A DNA stretch of 41,303 bases, from NCBI GenBank assembly GCA_013388735.1, contig JACAES010000063.1, forward strand, positions 1 through 41,303, written 5' to 3'. Of the stretch, positions 23,056 through 31,218 are shown piece by piece. Below the pieces are notes generated by a model, which was not told the origin of the DNA, did not search any database, and saw only the letters and a program-made list of their open reading frames with translations. Position numbers and translations under genes: made by a program. Each line of letters starts with the position of its first letter. Position 1 is the first letter of the stretch. The stretch is from Chloroflexota bacterium. GTDB taxonomy: Bacteria; Chloroflexota; Anaerolineae; Aggregatilineales; Phototrophicaceae.

Positions 23056-25649
23056 TATTCAGCGCCTTTCTTTACCGGAAGCCGAACATAAAACGTCGTC
23101 CCATCACCGGGAGCGCTACTAACCGTGATGCTGCCCCCCAGGCGCTCAACCGTCTGGCGGCAGATGTGCAGACCCAGCCCTGTGCCTTCGCCAACCGGCT
23201 TAGTGGTGAAGAAGGGTCTGAACACTTCATCCAGCAGCGCCCTGGGGATGCCAGGACCGTTATCGCTGACGATCACCTCAATGATCTGCTGCGCCGGCAG
23301 GTAAGCGGCGCGCATCGTAATGCGCGCGCCGTCGCGCCCCAACAGGGCATCATGCGCGTTCATCACCAGGTTCAGCCAGATGTCGTCAAGCTGTCCCGGC
23401 ACCGCCCACACCGGCGGCAGCCGCGTTTCGGCAAACTCGGTGACGACCCGGATGCGGTCGCGCTCGATATGCGATTTAACCAGCGACAGAATACCTTCAA
23501 TCGTATCCACCACGTCAATCGGCTGCGGCGGGGTGTCCGGCGTGTTGGGGCGCGCAATCGCCAGCAGGCGGCGCGCCACGCCCGCCGCCCGTTTGCCCGC
23601 CCGCGAAATCGCCTGAAGCGACTGGTAATTGCGCGAATTCGGCGGTTCATCCAGCAGCAGCATTTCCGAATCGACCATGATGGTCGTCAGCGGGTTATTG
23701 ATCTGGTGCGCGACCGCCGCTGCCAGTTCGCCCATCGCAGACAGCCGCGCCGTCTGCACCAGGCGATCCTGCGTCTCGCGCAGTTCTTTCAGGCTGCGTT
23801 CCAGGTCATGCACCAGCCGCGCGTTTTCCAGCGCCGTCGCCGCCTGGGCGACCATCGTGCGCGCCATATCCACATCGCGCTGGTTGAAGGCGCGCCCGCG
23901 CCGCACGTCCACGAACAGCACCAATCCCTGCACCTGGCCGCGCTGCACCAGCGGCAGCCCCAGGATGCTCCGCCCCTGCGTGCCTTCCAGCAGGGCATGA
24001 GCGCCGCTGCTGATGAGTTTGCTGTCGGCCTGTTTGTTGATCGGCATCTGGGAAGTCAGCGCCTCCAGGACATCCGGGTACGGGTTAAGGTCTATACACG
24101 GCTGGGGCGCTTTCAACCAGACCGCCCTGCCCACCGCCACATGCAGCACAAGCCCCTGTTTATCCGGCGTCAGCAGCGCCAGCTCGCACCAGTCCGCCCC
24201 GGTCAGGCGGTTAATGTCCTCGATCACCCGGAAGATGCCGGGGATGCGGGCGGAAATGGTCTGGTTAGAAAGCGTTACCAGCACTTCCAGCGCCAGATGC
24301 TGCACCCGCTGGAGCGTCTCGCCGTCCGGCAGGGTCGGCGGCGGCTGGATGTAAAACGTCTGCACCACGCCGAGCGTCTGGCTGCCGCCCAGGATCGGAA
24401 TCATCTGGATCGTTTCGGCGCCCACCTGATCGAGATAATCGCGTTCTTCGGGCGGCGCGGATTCCCCGCAACTGATGGCGGCGGGTTTGTTTTCGTTCAG
24501 CGCCGCGCGCAATATGGGGCGAGCCGCCAGATTAATGACCGGCCCCTGCCCGGCCTGCCACACGGCGCGGAAGCAGCGCGCCTGGGCGCGGAGATACCCG
24601 CGCTCCGCGTCCCACTCGTAAATCTCCGAACGGCTGACTTTCAAAACCCGCACCAACTGTTCGCACACGTTTGGCAGCGTCCGGTCAAGCGAAATCGAAG
24701 CGTTGATGGACTGGCTGGCTTCGACCAGCATTTGTAATTCGCGGGTGCGTTCCAGCGCCTCTTCGTGGGCGCGCGCGTTTTCGATGGCAATCGCGGCAAA
24801 GGCGGCCAGGTTCAGCAGCATTTCCTGGTGGCGCGGGCTGAAAACCGCCTCGGTGTTTTTGTTGTTCACGCCCAGCACGCCGATGCAGCTGCCTTTATAC
24901 AGTATCGGCACGTACAGCAGGGCGTTAACCAGGTACTCGGTTTTGACTTTCTGCGGCCCCTGCGCGCCGATCAGCACCGGGCGGCCTTCGCGGAAGACAT
25001 GCCCCGCCAGCGTGTCCTCGGTTTTGACGCGAAAATTACGGGCGACCTCGACATCAATGCCGACTTTCGCCCGCAGGTAAAGCTGGCCGCCTTCATGGTC
25101 GGGCAGCAGAATCATGCCTTCTTCGGCGTGGGTCAGGCGGCGCGCGGCTTCCACCACCCGGTTCAGCACTTCGTTCAGGTCAAGGACTTCGGTCAGCGAC
25201 TTGCTGAGCGTGAACAGCGTTTGAATCTCGTCCGACGATTCTGTCGGCGAACCGCCATTCACCGGCAGCGCCCCCGCGCCGAACGAAATGTGCAGCGCCG
25301 CTGCAAGCGCCTGCTGGATAGCTTCCTGATCGAGCGCGGCGGTCATCACATTGGCCGGCAGCGCCGCCGGGTCGCCAACCTCGCCGTTATCACCCAGGCC
25401 GATCACCGGCAGGCTTTGGCGCAGCCGGGCCAGCGCCAGCAGCGTGCGTTCGCCGGAACGCCGGTCCAACATACCGGCATCAGCAATGACCGCATCAAAC
25501 TCGCCGTTTTCCAGGCTGTACAGCCCATCAGCGTGGCTGTAGGCGGTTTGCAGGGCAAAACCGCCGGCCTCGACCGCCTGCCGCACCTGTTCGACGATGG
25601 CGTAATCGCCGGTTACGATGAGAATGCGTCTGACATCTGCGTCCGACAT
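23055..25649 (-). CDS. Soluble GAF-domain sensor histidine kinase with degenerate receiver
   Basis: 864 residues without a membrane segment. Residues 1-115 have a receiver-like fold; the Asp of VIADAGM remains, but the Lys near the C-terminal end is missing (VMTAALDQ) and the first acidic pair is reduced to one Asp, so it is probably not a working receiver. Three GAF or GAF-like domains follow (about 140-305, 310-470, 475-620), then a short coiled coil, HisKA with H648 in VAHQINNPLT and HATPase with VMNAHDAL, DNGPGIP and GEGTGLGLHI. The HQINNPL motif is typical of NtrB/ZraS-like kinases. It lies seven bases after the PspA-like gene and is coupled to the response regulator. It should sense a cytoplasmic signal or contact another protein. 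Confidence 0.93.
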   Translation of the reverse strand: MSDADVRRILIVTGDYAIVEQVRQAVEAGGFALQTAYSHADGLYSLENGEFDAVIADAGMLDRRSGERTLLALARLRQSLPVIGLGDNGEVGDPAALPANVMTAALDQEAIQQALAAALHISFGAGALPVNGGSPTESSDEIQTLFTLSKSLTEVLDLNEVLNRVVEAARRLTHAEEGMILLPDHEGGQLYLRAKVGIDVEVARNFRVKTEDTLAGHVFREGRPVLIGAQGPQKVKTEYLVNALLYVPILYKGSCIGVLGVNNKNTEAVFSPRHQEMLLNLAAFAAIAIENARAHEEALERTRELQMLVEASQSINASISLDRTLPNVCEQLVRVLKVSRSEIYEWDAERGYLRAQARCFRAVWQAGQGPVINLAARPILRAALNENKPAAISCGESAPPEERDYLDQVGAETIQMIPILGGSQTLGVVQTFYIQPPPTLPDGETLQRVQHLALEVLVTLSNQTISARIPGIFRVIEDINRLTGADWCELALLTPDKQGLVLHVAVGRAVWLKAPQPCIDLNPYPDVLEALTSQMPINKQADSKLISSGAHALLEGTQGRSILGLPLVQRGQVQGLVLFVDVRRGRAFNQRDVDMARTMVAQAATALENARLVHDLERSLKELRETQDRLVQTARLSAMGELAAAVAHQINNPLTTIMVDSEMLLLDEPPNSRNYQSLQAISRAGKRAAGVARRLLAIARPNTPDTPPQPIDVVDTIEGILSLVKSHIERDRIRVVTEFAETRLPPVWAVPGQLDDIWLNLVMNAHDALLGRDGARITMRAAYLPAQQIIEVIVSDNGPGIPRALLDEVFRPFFTTKPVGEGTGLGLHICRQTVERLGGSITVSSAPGDGTTFYVRLPVKKGAE

Positions 25650-25656
25650 AATGGCA

Positions 25657-26343
25657 TCACGACTTCGGTTTGCTCAAACGCTGGCGGCGGGCGGACAGAT
25701 CATCCTCAACGCGCTGGTCGTCAGCCGCTTCCGCCGCCTGGGCAGCCGGGGGCGGGGCCTGCACGTCTTCCTGCGCGTTGATGAGGTCGCCCATACGCGC
25801 GATTTTTTCCTGAGCTTCGCGCAGCACATCCGAAAGCGACGGCACGCGCGGATACTGGGCCGCTTCGACCGGCGCGGGTGCTGAGGCGGCCTCCGGCTGC
25901 GGCTGTTCGGCTTCCTGCGCCCGTCGGGCATCGGCGACGGCGGCTTCCAGCATATTCACCCGTTGAATCAACTCCTGCGTGACCAGTTGGTGTTCCCGCA
26001 GGTCGGCCTCGGCCATCGCCAGTCGCTGCTGCGCGAGCTGCATCTGTTCGATGGCGCGGCGCGCCAGGGGTTCGTTCCCTGCTGCCACTGCATCGTCGGC
26101 CTGGACATCCCAGCGGGCGACTTCGTTCTGTAAGGTTTGCGCGCGCCGCTGAAGTTCGTCTTCATAAGCCAGCGCCTCGTTAATCCGGGTTCGCAGGCCG
26201 CCGATTTCGCGGTCAATGTTTTTACCCAGTTTTTCCGGCGTCAGCGGACGGCGGCGCGCGCTGCCGACAGCATGATCTTCGCCCAGCACATCGTTGATGC
26301 TGGCCCGCACTAGGACATTGAGTTTCTTAAATAAATCGTTCAT
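25657..26343 (-). CDS. PspA/IM30-family membrane-stress protein
   Basis: A 228-residue protein close to the usual PspA length. It starts MNDLFKKLNVLVRASINDVL, the amphipathic helix that binds membranes in this family, followed by a long Glu/Ala/Gln-rich coiled coil (about 40-150) with LTPEKLGKNIDREIGGLR, a Pro/Ala-rich stretch (about 150-165) and a C-terminal helix. PspA/IM30 proteins form large helical or ring assemblies that stabilise damaged inner membranes. There is no Shine-Dalgarno at ATG 26343; a candidate promoter ends only a few bases upstream. It is followed by a kinase and two regulators on the same strand, suggesting that it is part of, or controlled by, a membrane-stress circuit. 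Confidence 0.82.
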   Translation of the reverse strand: MNDLFKKLNVLVRASINDVLGEDHAVGSARRRPLTPEKLGKNIDREIGGLRTRINEALAYEDELQRRAQTLQNEVARWDVQADDAVAAGNEPLARRAIEQMQLAQQRLAMAEADLREHQLVTQELIQRVNMLEAAVADARRAQEAEQPQPEAASAPAPVEAAQYPRVPSLSDVLREAQEKIARMGDLINAQEDVQAPPPAAQAAEAADDQRVEDDLSARRQRLSKPKS

Positions 26344-26350
26344 GCTTTAC

Positions 26351-26380
26351 ATTTTACCTTTTTCACAACTTGCCACGCAA
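26351..26380 (-). promoter_or_regulatory. Possible promoter of the PspA-kinase-regulator unit
   Basis: TTGCGT (26380-26375) and TAAAAT (26356-26351) are 18 bases apart on the - strand. The predicted start site would lie at or next to ATG 26343, so the mRNA may be leaderless, which fits the absence of a Shine-Dalgarno there. Confidence 0.35.
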
Positions 26381-26388
26381 CTCACCTT

Positions 26389-27942
26389 TCAGTCCGGGCA
26401 GATTCCGTCCCAGGCCAGCGCATAAACGGCCATATTCGCGCCGCCTGCCGCCGGCGACGCCTTCCCCCCGGTGACGAACACCCGGCACAGACGCGGGTCA
26501 TCCGGGTTCTGGCCGGGTATCTGGTCGGGGAAGGCCATCAGGTAGCGGGCATCGTTGGCCTGCATCCAGTCCCACAAGGCTGCCGCGTCCCGGATAAACG
26601 GGATGATCTCCGGGTTCACCAGCCCGGCCAGATCGAGAATCGGCCTGGGCGCGAAGTAGCCGACCGCGCCGATATCATGCACGGCTAAACGATCCTCCGG
26701 CGGCAGATGCGTCTGAATCCATTGTGCTGCCGTAACCATTTCCTCGTCAATGATGTCTACGTCATGGCTGTAGATGCCGGCCCCGGCCAGCGCGAAATAA
26801 CCAAACGCCAGCGCGCCCGCCGCCGCCAGCGCCCGGCTGACCACGCGCCCGGCCAGCGTCCGGCGGCTTTCGCGCAGCATCCAGGCCGTGCCGACCACGC
26901 CAACCAGCACCAGCGATGGCAGCGCCGGAATCACATAGCGCCCATGCTGGTACGGCGCAGGCAGGCGCGCCGCATACAACGCCACCAGCGCCAGCGCCCA
27001 GCCGACCGGCAGCAGAAACAGCAGCTTTTCCCGGTCGGCGCGCAGCCGCCGCGCCGTCATCACGATAAAATAAACCAGACCCGGCAGCAGCAAAATCTGC
27101 CCCCCGGCGAAAATCGGCCTGAACATTTCCCACAGGCGGCGCGGGTACGGCAGCAGCGCGATGATCGGCGCGTATTCTGCCTGTTTGGCGGCAGCGGTAT
27201 TCGGCAGCAGGCCGCCCGTAAGCTGAAGGTTGAGGATTAAATAGGGCGCGATGCAGACCACGAAACCCGCGCCCGCGCCCAGCAGCCAGGGCAGCCAGCG
27301 CCGCCGGCCCGCCGGCAGCCGCGCTGCCAGGACAGCCGCCCCCACCAGCCCCGCCAGCAGCACCCCTTCCGGGCGGGTGAGCGCCGCCAGCGCCGCGCAA
27401 ACACCGAACAGCGCGCCGCGCCGCCAGCCGCCCTCTGGCGCATCCCATCCCAGGGTCATCAGCGCCAGCGTCCACAGGCTGAACAGCATGGTCTCCATGC
27501 CGGAAGCCGCCGCCCAGACCAGATGCCACGTCCCCACCAGCGCCAGCCCGGCGGCCAGCCCGATATATTGCTGTTCCGGCATCAGCCGCGCCGCCAGCCG
27601 CGCGCCGGTCAACCCCGCCGCCGCCAGCGCCAGCGCGCCCAGGCCATGCGTCCACAATTTGAACGGCATGCCCAACGTATATCCCGCCGCCAGCAGCACC
27701 GTATACAGCGGCGCAGTCGAGGCGGCGCTCGGCGCGCCCGGCACAAAAGCCCACAACCCGGTTTGCGCCAGGTTGCGCCCGTAAACCTGGTGTATCCAGC
27801 TGTCATCAAGCGGGAAACCCCCGTCGGCCACCGCTGCGTACAGTGCCACCAGCAGCAGCGCGGCGATCAGCAGCAGCACGGCGGTCGGGCGAACGAAAGC
27901 GAAAGTGCGTGCAGGTGCGGAATCGTCAGTAGCGAATTTCAT
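26389..27942 (-). CDS. GT-C fold membrane glycosyltransferase-like protein
   Basis: 517 residues with about 11 membrane helices. The first outside loop has FPLDDSWIHQVYGRNL, where paired Asp residues are at the place of the catalytic Asp in family GT39/GT83-type enzymes, which use polyprenyl-phosphate sugars outside the membrane. The C-terminal soluble part includes VHDIGAVGYFAPRPILDLAG, a motif I associate with related proteins in Chloroflexota. The start at ATG 27942 overlaps the end of the preceding gene by 17 bases. The sugar and acceptor are unknown. It is the last gene of the glycan array before the PspA-like gene. Confidence 0.72.
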   Translation of the reverse strand: MKFATDDSAPARTFAFVRPTAVLLLIAALLLVALYAAVADGGFPLDDSWIHQVYGRNLAQTGLWAFVPGAPSAASTAPLYTVLLAAGYTLGMPFKLWTHGLGALALAAAGLTGARLAARLMPEQQYIGLAAGLALVGTWHLVWAAASGMETMLFSLWTLALMTLGWDAPEGGWRRGALFGVCAALAALTRPEGVLLAGLVGAAVLAARLPAGRRRWLPWLLGAGAGFVVCIAPYLILNLQLTGGLLPNTAAAKQAEYAPIIALLPYPRRLWEMFRPIFAGGQILLLPGLVYFIVMTARRLRADREKLLFLLPVGWALALVALYAARLPAPYQHGRYVIPALPSLVLVGVVGTAWMLRESRRTLAGRVVSRALAAAGALAFGYFALAGAGIYSHDVDIIDEEMVTAAQWIQTHLPPEDRLAVHDIGAVGYFAPRPILDLAGLVNPEIIPFIRDAAALWDWMQANDARYLMAFPDQIPGQNPDDPRLCRVFVTGGKASPAAGGANMAVYALAWDGICPD

Positions 27943-29515
27943 ATAACCTTACGCCGGGAATATCCAGCGGCAGCGGCACCAGGAAAACCGGCGGGTCGCG
28001 CAGAATCGGCCACAGGCTGGCCGGGGCAGCCCCGGCGCGCCCGTCCTCGGTGACGCCTTCCAGAAGCAGATAGCCTACCGCATAGCGCCGGGCAATGTCC
28101 AGAACCACTTCCGGCGCTTCGTTGGGCAGCACCACACCGCCCAGGCCGGTAAAATAATACAGCTGCGCCGGGTCGTTAATCATCACGCGGGCATCCGGCG
28201 GCAGCATCTCGCGCAGGCCGGCATACAGCGCCGGCGTGCCGTGCGGCAGGGCGCGGTTCGCCAGCCCTACCGTCAGGCTCAGATACAGCGCCGCCCCCAC
28301 CAGCGCCGCCGAAAAAATCCATTTGGCCTGTCCGGCCTTCCAGCGCCGCCGCCGCGCGACCCAATCCACCGCGTCATCCAGGCCGGCCACCCCCAGCGCC
28401 GCCCACCAGGGAACCAGCGCCGCCGCCGAATGGAACAGCCCGCCGCGATAGCCCGGATACGGGAATACCAGCGTCATGACCAGGTGCAGCCCCAGCGCGT
28501 ACAGCCAGAACCCGCGCAGGAACGGTTCGCGCCGACGCCGCCACAGGCCAACCAGCATCAGCGGGGTCATCACCACCAGCCCTTCGACGGCGATGAACGT
28601 GCCTAAATTGCCGGACAGAATCGGCCCGTTCCCCAGCAGCGCCTCGACGCGCGTCCTGAAAAACGTCGCCGGCCCATCGGCGAAAAAGGCCGCCGGGTTC
28701 GCGTCCGGGGGATAATTAAACAGGTCGTTATACTCGGTGAACCAGATGGCCTGCGCCCCGCCCACCGGCAGCGGCGACCCGACCGCCGCCAGATTGCGGG
28801 CGAACCAGGGCAGCATCACCAGCAGGTAGGCCAGCGTCAGCAGCCCCGCCGATACGGCGCGCGTTTTTAGTGTCTCCGGCGCGGCCTTCCAGGGCCAGAA
28901 AATCACCGCCCAGCCGACCGGCAGCAGCAGCAAACCGTCGGCGCGTATCAGATGCGCCAGCCCCGCCAGCGCCCCGGCCAGCGCCCAGCACGCATACCGG
29001 CGTTTCGTCGAATGATCGTTCGCCGCGCCCATGCAGATTAGCCCCCACGCGCCAGCCAGCGCATACGGCGCGAAGGTGTCAATCGTCCCCCAGAAGCGGA
29101 CGTAATAACCGCTGAACAGCGTTAATAAACCGGCGGCCCAGGCATGGCGGCGCGCGCCCCCGATGCGCCCGCCCAGCCAGAATCCGGCGTAGACCGTCCC
29201 AGCGTACAGCAGGGCGAACGGCCATTGGGCAGCGGCGTAATCCCCCGGCGCGTTCAGCAGCCCCATGCCCAGGGCGGCGGTCAGCGATGTGAGCGGCATC
29301 CAGTACAGGTGCGACGGCGCGGGCAGTTCGTCCGGCGCGCCGATGTACGTCCACAGGTAGGCGTCCGTCAGGTCCTGCCCGGTGACGACCCGGTTGGCGG
29401 CGTTGAGATGATAGTAGGCGTCGGTGTAATTCGGCGCGGCCACCAGACCGCGCGTCAGCACAAACGCGCCAACCAGCGCGACGGCGGCGAATAAAAGGCG
29501 TTCTCGCGTGGTCAA
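27926..29515 (-). CDS. GT-C fold membrane protein (glycosyltransferase-like)
   Basis: 529 residues with about 11-12 membrane helices and an N-terminal loop YTDAYYHLNAANRVVTG, whose Asp/His fit the catalytic loop of GT-C enzymes such as oligosaccharyltransferase-like or PMT-like proteins. The C-terminal part is soluble and outside, ending in a short beta-rich region. The start is TTG at 29515, placed so that TTGA overlaps the stop of the upstream gene by four bases; no ATG is nearby in frame. It overlaps the next gene by 17 bases. Exact sugar transfer cannot be deduced. Confidence 0.72.
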   Translation of the reverse strand: MTTRERLLFAAVALVGAFVLTRGLVAAPNYTDAYYHLNAANRVVTGQDLTDAYLWTYIGAPDELPAPSHLYWMPLTSLTAALGMGLLNAPGDYAAAQWPFALLYAGTVYAGFWLGGRIGGARRHAWAAGLLTLFSGYYVRFWGTIDTFAPYALAGAWGLICMGAANDHSTKRRYACWALAGALAGLAHLIRADGLLLLPVGWAVIFWPWKAAPETLKTRAVSAGLLTLAYLLVMLPWFARNLAAVGSPLPVGGAQAIWFTEYNDLFNYPPDANPAAFFADGPATFFRTRVEALLGNGPILSGNLGTFIAVEGLVVMTPLMLVGLWRRRREPFLRGFWLYALGLHLVMTLVFPYPGYRGGLFHSAAALVPWWAALGVAGLDDAVDWVARRRRWKAGQAKWIFSAALVGAALYLSLTVGLANRALPHGTPALYAGLREMLPPDARVMINDPAQLYYFTGLGGVVLPNEAPEVVLDIARRYAVGYLLLEGVTEDGRAGAAPASLWPILRDPPVFLVPLPLDIPGVRLYEIRY

Positions 29516-31218
29516 GATGAACCCGCTTTCTCAGCTGCCCGGTAAATCGTCACGCTGCCGGACGAAAACACCGCCTCTAAATAAGCGGCGCTGGCCGGAT
29601 TCCAGTCCCCGAACCGGCGCGCATCCTCATCATGCCAGACGTACACCGCGCCGGTGTTTTTGAGAAACTGCCGCCGCCAGTCGTCGGGCGCGGCGGAGTC
29701 GTAAAAACGCCGCATATCCGCCACTTTGGCTGCAAAATCGGCGGTTTCAATCCAGTGTCCCAGGTACACCCGCTGGCCGAGCGCCGCCACCAGCCGCCCG
29801 CCGCTGCCCAATCCGGCGGCGTCGGTGACGGTCAGCACCAGATCATCGCGCCCGGTCGTTTCGCGCCGCATCCAGGCGAAGGCCGCCAGATCATCCGGGC
29901 TGTAAAAAACTGCCCGGTGGCTGAAAGGTTCGGACAGCGCGGCGATGTTCACCGCCAGCATCCCCACCAGCGCCACCGACGCCAGCGCCAGGTACAGAAT
30001 GTTCGCCAGCGGGCGCAGCTTCACCCGCAGGCGCGGCAGCACCGCCCGCGACCAGCCGTAAGCCGCCAGCGCCGCCAGCGGCGTTTGCACGCCCAGCAGG
30101 TAGCGCCGCTGCGTGGGGAACGGCGCGTACAGCAGCATCGCCACCAGCGCCACCCACAGGATCGGCAGCCACCAGCGGTCATCCGGGCGGTCGAGCAGGA
30201 AGGCGCGCAGCCCCGGCAGCAGCGGCAGGATGAACGGCAGATAACCCAGCAGATAATACGTCACCGGCGGCGAAAGCGTCTGGTTCTGTTCGGCAAAAGC
30301 GGCCCACACCGGATGGCTGTAAAGCGCGATAGACTGGTACACAACCAGCGCCCCGTAACAACCCAGCGGCAGCAGCAGCCACAGCGCCCGCCGCCGGGTC
30401 AGCCGCCGCGCCGAAAAGGTGTGGTAGGCCGCCAGGATCACCAGCAGCGGCCCGAACAGCAGCGCCGCGTAAGGCTGGATGATCGCCTGCGCCGCCAGCG
30501 CCAGCGTGAGGACAATCAGTTGGACAACCCCGGTGCGAGAGAGAAAACCGGTGCTGGCGTTTGGCTTTCTCCCCTCTCCCACAGGGAGAGGAGCCGGCGG
30601 TGAGGGCGACTTCACCCACGCCTCAAACGCCAGCACGATGATAATCTGCACGATCACCGCCGCCGCAAAATGCGGCATCACCAGCGCGCCCAGCAGGTTA
30701 AAAGCATCCGTCAGCCAGAATTCAATCGGCGACAGTTCGGCGGTCATGGCCGGGTCGAGCGCCAGCAGCAGCCAGCTCCACCCGCTCGCTATCGTGCCGA
30801 ACAGGGTCGCCAGCCAGCGTTCCGACGGCTTTTCAAAGAAGCGGGCGGCAAATGCCCAGATCGCCAGCGCCATGCCCACCGTCAGGGCAAACCGCGCGAT
30901 GTGGTAAACCGCCGGCAGGCTGAAGGGCATCAGGCTCGCCAGCGCGCCCAGCGCCACGTAAAAACTCTGCACCAGCGGCAGGCCGGGGTGCGCCTCGTGC
31001 GTGAACAGCAGGTGATAATCCCACTGGCCGCGATACCCCTGCCACATCTTGGCGATATGGCTGTTGAAGTCCACCAGCGCCCCGGTCGGCACGGCTGCCG
31101 CGCCGCTGTACTGCCATCCCGGCGGCGCGCTCCAGCCGCCCACCACATACGGCAGCGTCGTCAGCGCCGCCAGCGCCAGCGCGAACAGCCACACCGCAAG
31201 CGGGAACCGCCTCATCAT
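29512..31218 (-). CDS. GT-C fold membrane protein with in-frame palindromic insertion
   Basis: 568 residues from ATG 31218, where ATGA overlaps the upstream stop; a longer frame from 31266 is less likely. It has about 12 membrane helices. The first loop (VDFNSHIAKMWQGYRGQWDYH) carries the acidic/His pattern of GT-C enzymes. Near residues 199-228 a hydrophilic stretch reads SPSPPAPLPVGEGRKPNAST, encoded by a CCTCTCCC/GGGAGAGG palindrome, an insertion in the loop between two helices. The rest reads through without interruption, so the protein is probably functional or only mildly affected. It is coupled to its neighbours at both ends by four-base overlaps. Confidence 0.72.
   Translation of the reverse strand: MMRRFPLAVWLFALALAALTTLPYVVGGWSAPPGWQYSGAAAVPTGALVDFNSHIAKMWQGYRGQWDYHLLFTHEAHPGLPLVQSFYVALGALASLMPFSLPAVYHIARFALTVGMALAIWAFAARFFEKPSERWLATLFGTIASGWSWLLLALDPAMTAELSPIEFWLTDAFNLLGALVMPHFAAAVIVQIIIVLAFEAWVKSPSPPAPLPVGEGRKPNASTGFLSRTGVVQLIVLTLALAAQAIIQPYAALLFGPLLVILAAYHTFSARRLTRRRALWLLLPLGCYGALVVYQSIALYSHPVWAAFAEQNQTLSPPVTYYLLGYLPFILPLLPGLRAFLLDRPDDRWWLPILWVALVAMLLYAPFPTQRRYLLGVQTPLAALAAYGWSRAVLPRLRVKLRPLANILYLALASVALVGMLAVNIAALSEPFSHRAVFYSPDDLAAFAWMRRETTGRDDLVLTVTDAAGLGSGGRLVAALGQRVYLGHWIETADFAAKVADMRRFYDSAAPDDWRRQFLKNTGAVYVWHDEDARRFGDWNPASAAYLEAVFSSGSVTIYRAAEKAGSS
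30540..30615 (-). repeat. Palindromic repeat inserted in frame in a membrane-protein gene
   Basis: The - strand reads CCCTCACCGCCGGCTCCTCT and continues into CCTGTGGGAGAGGGG; the core is CCTCTCCC (30573-30580) paired with GGGAGAGG (30584-30591) around a three-base loop. It encodes PPAPLPVGEGR in the host frame. The sequence is like the intergenic repeat at 241-375 and unlike a transmembrane gene. Confidence 0.6.

Noticed and set aside
23049..24737. Long open frame on the + strand opposite the GAF kinase
   Set aside because: No domain and strong Arg/His bias; the - strand kinase has all catalytic boxes.
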